Source of the DNA: Deinococcus sp. YIM 77859
GTDB lineage: Bacteria > Deinococcota > Deinococci > Deinococcales > Deinococcaceae
NCBI RefSeq assembly: GCF_000745175.1
Contig: NZ_JQNI01000002.1
Coordinates: 2,136,001-2,200,000, forward strand
Direction of reading: 5' to 3'
DNA: 64,000 nucleotides
The notes under the pieces are model-generated. The model saw only the letters and a program-made list of their open reading frames with translations, was not told the DNA's origin and searched no databases. Position 1 is the stretch's first letter; every line of letters starts with the position of its first letter. Positions 55,635-64,000 of the stretch are shown here, in pieces. Position numbers and translations under genes: made by a program.

Positions 55635-55994
55635 CTAGCTGCGGCTGCCCACCGCCAGGAGCGCCCCGAACAGCGCCAGATTCTTCATGAAGTGGGTCTG
55701 CTGGTGCTGCCGTTCCCGGCCCTCGCGGTCCCAGAAGGGGTGGCCGATCACTGTGGTGGGCACCAGGCTGACCGCCAGGGCCGTGGCGGCCAGGCGGGGC
55801 GCCACCCCGAGCGCCAGCAGCGTCCCCGCGCCGACCATAACGGCGCTGTTGACCTTGACGGCGAGCTCGGGCTGAGGAATCTCTGCCCCTTTCGCCGCGC
55901 GCACGATGGGCGCAGGGTTCTGGAGGTGGTCCACACCGCTTTTGATAAAGATGCTGGCGAGAAGTGCCCGCCCGACGGCTCCCGTCACGCTCAT
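55635..55994 (-). CDS. DoxX family membrane protein
   Basis: A 119-residue membrane protein with three or four helices. The DoxX start GAVGRALLASIFIKSGVDHL and the central helix VNSAVMVGAGTLLALGVAPR match the family, as does FMKNLALFGALL near the end. DoxX proteins are small integral membrane proteins linked to respiration or redox control in some bacteria; a specific role is not shown here. Confidence 0.8.
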   Translation of the reverse strand: MSVTGAVGRALLASIFIKSGVDHLQNPAPIVRAAKGAEIPQPELAVKVNSAVMVGAGTLLALGVAPRLAATALAVSLVPTTVIGHPFWDREGRERQHQQTHFMKNLALFGALLAVGSRS

Positions 55995-56045
55995 GCCTGC
56001 CTCCTTCTGTGGGGGAAGTGTAACAGAGAGGAGGCGAAAAGCGGC

Positions 56046-56765
56046 CTACAACTGCTCGTGCAGTTCTCGCAGCAGGCGGCCGACCGCCTCTACCCCCGCC
56101 GTGAGCATGGCGGTGTACTCGGCCTGGGTGATGGGGCCTTCCTCCGCGCCGCCCTGGGTCTCGATCAAAAGCCCCGCGTCCGTGGCCACGACGTTGAGGT
56201 CGGCCCGCGCCACCCGGTCCTCGGCGTAGTCGAGGTCCACCCGCAGCTCAGGGCCGACGAGGCCGACGCTGACGGCGCCTACGGCATGCAGCAGGGGCCA
56301 TTCGGTCAGTGTGCCGGCGCGAATCATGCGGTCGGCGAAATCATGAAGAGCCGCGTACCCGCCCAGGATGCTGGCGACGCGGGTGCCGCCGTCTGCGATC
56401 AGCACGTCGCAGTCCACGTAGAGGGTCTGACCGCGAAACGGCGAGAGGTCGAGGCTCGCCCGCAGGGCACGGCCCAGCAGGCGCTGAATCTCGTGGCGGC
56501 GTCCGTTCTGAAGGCTCCGCTCGCGCGGCTGCCTTTCGGTCGTGGCGCGGGGAAGCATCGCGTATTCGGCGGTCAGCCAGCCCTCCTTCTTGCCGCGCAT
56601 ATGCGGAGCGGGCTTGTCCTCCACACTGACGGTCGCGAGGATCTCGGTGCGGCCCAGCTTCAGATGGGCGCTGCCCGCAGCGTGTGGATTCACGCCGCGC
56701 TGCACCCGGAGCGGCCGGGGAGTGAGGGCGTCACGGCCCTCGCGGGTGGGAAGGGACGGGGTCAC
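56046..56765 (-). CDS. rph: Ribonuclease PH
   Basis: Phosphorolytic 3' exoribonuclease that trims tRNA precursors; 239 residues, normal length. Family motifs: GSAHLKLGRTEILATVSVED near 31, KKEGWLTAEYAMLPRAT near 59, RSLQNGRRHEIQRLLGRALR near 83 and the catalytic-site GGTRVASILGGYAALHD near 126. It starts at a GTG that overlaps the murI stop (GTGA). Confidence 0.95.
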   Translation of the reverse strand: MTPSLPTREGRDALTPRPLRVQRGVNPHAAGSAHLKLGRTEILATVSVEDKPAPHMRGKKEGWLTAEYAMLPRATTERQPRERSLQNGRRHEIQRLLGRALRASLDLSPFRGQTLYVDCDVLIADGGTRVASILGGYAALHDFADRMIRAGTLTEWPLLHAVGAVSVGLVGPELRVDLDYAEDRVARADLNVVATDAGLLIETQGGAEEGPITQAEYTAMLTAGVEAVGRLLRELHEQL

Positions 56766-57577
56766 GTGGTCACCTGCTGCACCGTTACATTCTGCCTGTC
56801 CGTCCCCATCAGGGTGGCGATCACGGGGCGGGACGTCTCCGGTTCTCCTGTCACCAGATAGCGGACTGTCCCCGGCTCGCCTGGTTTCCGCAGCAGCCCA
56901 GCCTGCTGCAGCACGTTGCGGGTATGCCGCGCAACCGCTGCCCCGCTGTCGAGGAGCGTAAAGGTCTCTCCGAACTCGGCTCGAATGCTGCCCGCCAGGA
57001 AGGGGTAGTGGGTGCAGCCCAGCACCAGCCTGTCGGCGCCCGCTGCGGCAAGGGGCGTCAAGGTCTCGCGCAGCACCGCCCGCGCCCGGTCACTGTCCGC
57101 CTGCCCCGCCTCGACCAGCGGCACGAGTTCGGCGCTCACGGCGGTCAGGACGCGCACCCCAGCGGGCTCGGCAAACTGGCGAATCACGTCCCGCAGCAGC
57201 GTTCCCCGCAGCGTTCCCGGCGTCGCCAGCACCCCGACCACGCCCGAGCGGGTCGCCGCCACAGCGGGCTTGACGGCGGGCACCAGGCCGATGATCGGAA
57301 AGGCCAGCCCGTACCGCTCGCGCAGCTGCGTGAGGCTAAAGGCGGACGCCGTGTTGCAGGCCACGACCACACCCTTGGCCCCGCGCGCGTGCAGCGCCGC
57401 CACCGCTCGCGCGGTGAGGTCACGAATCTCCTCGTCGGAGCGTGCGCCGATGGGGACATGCTTGGTGTCGGCCAAGTAGAGGACGTGCTCGTGGGGCATC
57501 TCCCGGCGCAGCTCACGCAGCACGCTCAGGCCGCCCACGCCGGAGTCAAACACGCCCAGGGGAGCTTCAGCGGTCAT
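56762..57577 (-). CDS. murI: Glutamate racemase
   Basis: Makes D-glutamate for peptidoglycan. 271 residues, usual length. The substrate loop GVFDSGVGGLSVL near 8 and the two catalytic cysteines, Cys74 in VACNTAS and Cys188 in LGCTHYP, are present, with the acidic Asp11 of FDSG. It is translationally coupled to rph. Confidence 0.96.
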   Translation of the reverse strand: MTAEAPLGVFDSGVGGLSVLRELRREMPHEHVLYLADTKHVPIGARSDEEIRDLTARAVAALHARGAKGVVVACNTASAFSLTQLRERYGLAFPIIGLVPAVKPAVAATRSGVVGVLATPGTLRGTLLRDVIRQFAEPAGVRVLTAVSAELVPLVEAGQADSDRARAVLRETLTPLAAAGADRLVLGCTHYPFLAGSIRAEFGETFTLLDSGAAVARHTRNVLQQAGLLRKPGEPGTVRYLVTGEPETSRPVIATLMGTDRQNVTVQQVTT

Positions 57578-57641
57578 CGGCGGGATGATAGCGGGAGCGG
57601 GGCGGGCAGGAGCAGCGGGGTCGCCGGAGGGCGGATGCCGC

Positions 57642-58871
57642 TCAGCGCGTTGCCTCCAGCGCCTCCCGGATCGTCTCGCCGAGCGCGTGGATTCCGCGGC
57701 GGATCTGTTCGGGCGTGGCGCTGGAGTAGCTCAGGCGCATGGTGTTTTGCCCGCCGCCGAGGGCGTAGAAGGGGCTGCCGGGCACAAAGGCCACCTTGCG
57801 TTCGACGGCTCGCGTGAGGAGCGCCGTGGTATCGGTTCCTTCCGGCAAGGTCACCCACAGGAACATGCCGCCTTCCGGGGTGGTGAACTGCACCTCGGGC
57901 GGAAAGGCCTCGCGCAGGCGGGCGATCATGTCCTGCGCGCGCTCGCCGTAGGCTTTCTTCACGGTCTCGATCTGACGGGGCAGCACGTCATGAACGAGCT
58001 CCGCGACGATCATCTGATTGAGCGTGGGCGTGTGCAGGTCCGCCCCCTGCTTGGCCTGTACCAGCTTCTCGATGATCGGCCGAGCGGCCTGTACCCAGGC
58101 GTCGCGCAGGCCGGGCACCAGCGTCTTCGAAAAGGAACTGGAGTAGATGACATGGCTGCGGTCGGGGTCGCCCGTCAGCTCCAGGGCGAGCTGGTACAGG
58201 CTGGGAAGTTCTTCGCCGCGAAAACGCAGCTTGCCGTAGGGGTCATCCTCCACCACGAGCACGCCGTACTGCGCGGTGAGTTCCAGCAGGCGGCGGCGGC
58301 GTTCCAGGCTGAGGGTTCGCCCGGTCGGGTTTTGGAAGTTGGGGATGGCGTACAGCAGCTTGGCGGGATGCGCCCGCAGCACGGCTTCCAGCGCGTCCGT
58401 GTCGATGCCGTGTTCGTCGGTGGGGAGCTCGACGTAGCGGGGCCCGTAGGGCAGGAAGGATTGCAGCGCGCCCAGATACGTGGGTGCTTCCACCAGCACC
58501 ACGTCACCCTCGTCGATCAGGATCTTGCCCAGCAGATCGAGGCCCTGCTGGCTGCCGGTCACGATCTGCACGTGTGCAGGCGTGATGCCCGCGCGAGCGG
58601 CGATCCACTCGCGCAGCGGCAGGTGCCCCTCGGTGGTGGAGTATTGCAGGGCAGCTGGACCGTACTTCGTCAGGGCCGCGTCGGCCGCGCGGCGCACCTC
58701 CTCGATGGGAAACAGTTCCGGGGCGGGGAGGCCACCCGCGAAAGAGATCACGTCGGGCTGCTGGGTGACCTTGAGAATCTCGCGGATAGCGCTGGCGGTC
58801 ATGCGCCGAGCTCGGCCCGAGAGCCGCGCCGCGAGGTCCACCGAAGGGAGGGCAGGGGGAGAAAAGGTCAT
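57642..58871 (-). CDS. PLP-dependent aminotransferase (LysN/GntR-aminotransferase type)
   Basis: A 409-residue class I aminotransferase of the 2-aminoadipate (LysN) group. Features: QQPDVISFAGGLPAPELFPI near 36, the AIPNFQNPTGRTLSLERR segment near 174 with the Asn that contacts PLP, VVEDDPYGKLRF near 205 and the PLP-binding Lys in SSSFSKTLVPGLRDAWV near 244. No helix-turn-helix is attached. Thermus LysN has a similar sequence and works in alpha-aminoadipate lysine synthesis; here the substrate could equally be another amino acid. Confidence 0.85.
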   Translation of the reverse strand: MTFSPPALPSVDLAARLSGRARRMTASAIREILKVTQQPDVISFAGGLPAPELFPIEEVRRAADAALTKYGPAALQYSTTEGHLPLREWIAARAGITPAHVQIVTGSQQGLDLLGKILIDEGDVVLVEAPTYLGALQSFLPYGPRYVELPTDEHGIDTDALEAVLRAHPAKLLYAIPNFQNPTGRTLSLERRRRLLELTAQYGVLVVEDDPYGKLRFRGEELPSLYQLALELTGDPDRSHVIYSSSFSKTLVPGLRDAWVQAARPIIEKLVQAKQGADLHTPTLNQMIVAELVHDVLPRQIETVKKAYGERAQDMIARLREAFPPEVQFTTPEGGMFLWVTLPEGTDTTALLTRAVERKVAFVPGSPFYALGGGQNTMRLSYSSATPEQIRRGIHALGETIREALEATR

Positions 58872-58966
58872 GCCGTTATCCTACGCCCGGTGCCCGCCGG
58901 GACGTCCGGGATAGCCGGGCACAGCTGGGCCGGGTAAAGTGAGACTCCGAAAAGGAGGCACAACCT

Positions 58967-59884
58967 ATGCTCGTAACCGGTCATGACATCCTGGTGCCCG
59001 CCCGCGCGGGCAAGTACGCAGTCGGTGCGTTCAACACCAACAATATGGAAATTACCCAGGCGATCATCCACACCGCGGAGCGGCTGCGTTCGCCCGTGAT
59101 GGTGCAGATGTCCGAAGGAGCGATCAAGTACGGTGGACAGGACCTGGCGAATCTGGTGATTGATATCGCCGAGCGGGCCACCGTGCCCGTCGCGCTGCAC
59201 CTCGACCACGGTTCCTCCTACGAGTCGGCGCTGCGGGCGATCAAGATGGGCTTTACCTCGGTGATGATCGACGCCTCGCACCACCCCTTTGAGGAAAATG
59301 TGCGCGAGACGCGCCGGGTCGTCGAGGCGGCCCACGCGATGGGCATCAGCGTAGAAGCTGAGCTCGGCCGCCTGGGGGGCATCGAGGAACACGTTGTGGT
59401 CGATGAAAAGGACGCCTTCCTGACCGACCCCGAGGAGGCGGTGCAGTTCGTTGAGCAGACCGGCACCGACTACCTGGCGATCGCCATCGGCACCAGTCAC
59501 GGCGCGTACAAGGGCAAGGGCCGCCCCTTTATTGACCAGGCCCGAATCAAGCGTATCGGCGAACTGGTGTCTATCCCCCTGGTCGCGCACGGCTCGAGCG
59601 GGGTCGCTCCCGAGATCGTGCAGCGCCTGCGGGACGCGGGGGGCGAGATTGGGGACGCGGTGGGAATCGCGGACGACGACCTGCGGCAGGCTGCGCAGTA
59701 CGGCATCGCCAAGGTGAATGTAGACACTGACCTGCGTCTGGCCATGACGGTCGGCATCCGTGAGGTCCTCAAAAAGACGCCCAAGGAGTTTGACCCCCGC
59801 AAGATCTTTGGGCCCGCCCGCGAGCTGATGAGCGAGATCGTCGAGCACAAGATGCGGGTGCTGGGCAGCGTCGGTCAGGCCTGA
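58967..59884 (+). CDS. fba: Class II fructose-bisphosphate aldolase
   Basis: Zinc-dependent aldolase of glycolysis and gluconeogenesis, 305 residues. The core ALHLDHGSS carries His78, Asp80 (catalytic) and His81 (zinc); later motifs are VMIDASHHPFEENVRETRRV near 98, AEASVEAELGRLGG-like SVEAELGRLGGIEEH near 130 and GTSHGAYKGKG near 177. An A-G-G-A-G-G-like sequence (GGAGG) precedes the ATG. Confidence 0.95.
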   Translation: MLVTGHDILVPARAGKYAVGAFNTNNMEITQAIIHTAERLRSPVMVQMSEGAIKYGGQDLANLVIDIAERATVPVALHLDHGSSYESALRAIKMGFTSVMIDASHHPFEENVRETRRVVEAAHAMGISVEAELGRLGGIEEHVVVDEKDAFLTDPEEAVQFVEQTGTDYLAIAIGTSHGAYKGKGRPFIDQARIKRIGELVSIPLVAHGSSGVAPEIVQRLRDAGGEIGDAVGIADDDLRQAAQYGIAKVNVDTDLRLAMTVGIREVLKKTPKEFDPRKIFGPARELMSEIVEHKMRVLGSVGQA

Positions 59885-59996
59885 CCCGGGGCGGCGCAGC
59901 CCAGTTCGGCATGTCCGTTTTCGGGGCTTCTTTCTGAGGGTCCATCAGCTTCAGCGCGGGGAATTCTCACCCGTTCGGCGTAAGCTCAGCTCTGGC

Positions 59997-60725
59997 ATGA
60001 AGGCCCTGCGCGTCTCCCTGTTCACCCTGCTGGCCCTCGGCGGCGCGGCCCTGCTGGAGCGCTCGTCGGCTGTACAGGGCGCGGCCGGTACGGCGCTTCC
60101 CGCAGGCTGGCAGAGCAAGCTGGCGGCCCTGGTGCCCCAGCCTGGGCAGAACGTGCAACCCATGGAGCAGCGCTCTGATCTGGCGCTTGTCGAGCTGCAG
60201 CGCCGGGTCACGGAGGTCAACGGCAGTCGCGACGCCCTGCGCTCGCTGATGATCAGTTTTGCCCGGGGCGAGCAGCTCGAGTACGACGAGCGGCTGGGCA
60301 TCACCCGCGAGGAATTCCAGCGGTACCTGGTGTTTCGCCCGGTGCTGGTGCCCACCGGCAAGCCCACCCGGCTGAATATGGTCCGCGACGGCAATCTGCT
60401 GAAGTTTGGGGACGCGCCCGGCGCGCTAGGCGTGCTGCGCGGCCTGGTGCTTGACCTGGGAACAGCTGAACTGCGGACACCAGAGGGCTTTAGCGGCAAA
60501 CCGCGGGCTCTGGCGGCCAGCACTGCCGCCGACCGCAGCATCGACATTCGCGGCGGCTTCGAGTGGAACGTCAAGGGGAACAATCCGGTCACACAAAACG
60601 GGGTCAAGGCGCAGCTTCAGCTGCTGCAACTTCCCGGGAACCAGGTCGTTCTGATCTACTACCGCTTCAGCATGTTGCGCGGCGTGATCAGCGAAGGCCG
60701 CGTGATTCTGGGCTACGCCCGCTAG
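59997..60725 (+). CDS. Exported protein of unknown function
   Basis: A 242-residue protein. The start is a signal peptide (MKALRVSLFTLLALGGAALL, then SSAVQG). The mature part is mixed: an amphipathic helix region near 60-100, then LEYDERLGITREEFQRYLVF, and a beta-rich end with RVILGYAR. No family or catalytic motif was recognised. The third subtilase gene follows after 98 bases on the same strand, so a link in export or surface processing is possible but unproven. Confidence 0.7.
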   Translation: MKALRVSLFTLLALGGAALLERSSAVQGAAGTALPAGWQSKLAALVPQPGQNVQPMEQRSDLALVELQRRVTEVNGSRDALRSLMISFARGEQLEYDERLGITREEFQRYLVFRPVLVPTGKPTRLNMVRDGNLLKFGDAPGALGVLRGLVLDLGTAELRTPEGFSGKPRALAASTAADRSIDIRGGFEWNVKGNNPVTQNGVKAQLQLLQLPGNQVVLIYYRFSMLRGVISEGRVILGYAR

Positions 60726-60823
60726 GGTGCCCCCAGCGAGTCTGATGAAGCCCTGACGGCACCTCAAGGCTTCCTCACCGAGGCTTCAGAGCAGGTCACA
60801 CCCCGCCCATTAGGCTGCGGAAC

Positions 60824-63298
<2,475 letters not shown>

Positions 63299-63316
63299 TT
63301 CGCCCAGGGACCAGCA

Positions 63317-63346
63317 GGAGGGGAGGCCACGGCTTCCCCTCCCTTT
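63317..63346 (+). terminator. Terminator of the multidomain subtilase gene
   Basis: GGAGGGGAGGC and GCTTCCCCTCC form an 11-bp stem (one G-U pair) around CACG, followed by CTTTGTTGATCTTT. It lies 19 bases after the stop codon. Confidence 0.8.
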
Positions 63347-63402
63347 GTTGATCTTTAGCTGCCTCCCACCGCGCAGCTCGCTTGGAGTCCTACGGTAGAG
63401 TT

Positions 63403-63822
63403 ATGCCAACCCTACGAGACATCATGACGCCCAACCCCGTTACCGTAGATCCCCAGGCGACCCTCAAGGAAGTGGCCACGCTGATGCTTGAACAGGACAT
63501 CGGTGCGGTGCTTGTGATGGAGGGCGAACAGCCGCGGGGCATCATCACCGACCGGGATATTGTCATTCGCGCCGTCGCCTACGGACATGACTACGGCACC
63601 CCTGTGACCGACTACACGACCGGCGACGTCTTTACCATGGAGGCAGACACCAGCGTAGAAGACGCGGCCCGCGAAATGGCCCAGCGGCAGCTGCGCCGGT
63701 TGCCCGTCACCGAACATGGCCGTATCGTGGGCATCGTCAGCCTGGGTGACCTGGCCGTACGTACCGGCGGCCAGGCCGACGAGCAGGCGTTGCAGGGCAT
63801 CAGCCAGCCCACCAACATCTGA
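63403..63822 (+). CDS. CBS domain-pair protein
   Basis: A 139-residue protein made of two CBS domains (about residues 5-60 and 70-125): LRDIMTPNPVTVDPQATLKE and later DVFTMEADTSVEDAAREMAQ are the domain starts, with GIITDRDIVIRAV and GIVSLGDLAVRTG closing each. Such stand-alone pairs bind adenine nucleotides and may sense energy state. The start MPTLRD at 63403 is preferred over an in-frame ATG 21 bases upstream. Confidence 0.88.
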   Translation: MPTLRDIMTPNPVTVDPQATLKEVATLMLEQDIGAVLVMEGEQPRGIITDRDIVIRAVAYGHDYGTPVTDYTTGDVFTMEADTSVEDAAREMAQRQLRRLPVTEHGRIVGIVSLGDLAVRTGGQADEQALQGISQPTNI

Positions 63823-63835
63823 ACCCAGAGCGGGT

Positions 63836-64000
63836 TCAGAACTTCCGCAGGTCCCGCAGGCGGCGGTACAGATCCTTTTCCTCGTCCGTCAGATCCTTGG
63901 GAACGGTCAGGTTGAGCCGGACATACAGGTCACCGCGCGTGCCGTCCTTTTTCGGCCAGCCCTGCCCACGCAGGCGCATTCGGCGCCCCCCGCTGCTGCC
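63836..64000 (-). CDS. DnaJ/CbpA-type co-chaperone, C-terminal end (partial)
   Basis: The last 54 codons of a gene that runs off the right edge. GGRRMRLRGQGWPKKDGTRG is the typical CTD motif (G-x-x-x-R-L-x-G-x-G) followed by DLYVRLNLTVPKDLTDEEKD, as in DnaJ and CbpA, which present substrates to DnaK. The J-domain lies beyond the window, so DnaJ and CbpA cannot be told apart. The gene is convergent with the CBS protein. Confidence 0.85.
   Translation of the reverse strand, partial: GSSGGRRMRLRGQGWPKKDGTRGDLYVRLNLTVPKDLTDEEKDLYRRLRDLRKF

Overview
The window is a high-GC chromosomal segment from a Deinococcus-type bacterium. The call rests on gene content rather than a marker rRNA: a PriA without helicase motifs, a class II (B12-dependent) ribonucleotide reductase carrying an intein, the futalosine menaquinone genes mqnA and mqnE, several secreted subtilases, a LysN-like aminotransferase, and many GTG starts with ATGA/GTGA stop-start overlaps. 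The species cannot be fixed from sequence alone.

Layout. 1-9.6 kb: housekeeping and envelope genes (penicillin-acylase-family hydrolase cut by the window edge, EamA transporter, priA, phosphoesterase, DUF1206 membrane protein, PP2C phosphatase, ridA, ricT-like). 9.6-14 kb: a secreted subtilase divergent from a large TPR/BTAD regulator. 14.0-23.9 kb: a complete type I-C CRISPR-Cas locus, all on the minus strand in the order cas3, cas5, cas8c (with an internal cas11c start), cas7, cas4, cas1, cas2, leader, then a 22-repeat array whose far repeat is degenerate. 24-31.6 kb: tRNA-Pro, M29 aminopeptidase, methylglyoxal synthase, ROK kinase with a LacI-type operator upstream, thioesterase, cutA, tRNA-Trp, endonuclease III, an MFS transporter and a zinc-ribbon coiled-coil protein. 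31.6-36 kb: nrdJ, interrupted by a 358-residue intein exactly before its catalytic cysteine. 36-43.8 kb: a sugar dehydrogenase, a second subtilase, a decayed IS200/IS605 tnpB end next to a truncated gene, der, a 1.2-kb stretch with only a broken transposase, and an ABC exporter.

43.8-64 kb: cytochrome c, an alkyltransferase-like protein, mqnA / SnoaL-like / mqnE, the tldD-tldE pair, GNAT, DUF3006 plus a ComEC-like hydrolase, a GidA-like flavoprotein with trmB and a second methyltransferase, a small acidic protein, DoxX, rph-murI, an aminotransferase, class II aldolase, a secreted protein of unknown role, a third multidomain subtilase, a CBS-pair protein and the end of a DnaJ-type co-chaperone.

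How it works together. The CRISPR locus looks functional: the repeat folds into a 9-bp stem capped by UUCG and leaves an 11-nt handle, as known for type I-C, and the internal Cas11c start has a near-perfect Shine-Dalgarno sequence. The most unusual points are the nrdJ intein with a damaged second LAGLIDADG motif, the strong hairpin between cas3 and cas5, the repeated motif in the CRISPR leader, the regulator without a recognisable NTPase P-loop, and PriA without ATPase motifs. I found no wholly new multi-gene system; these are variations on known systems.
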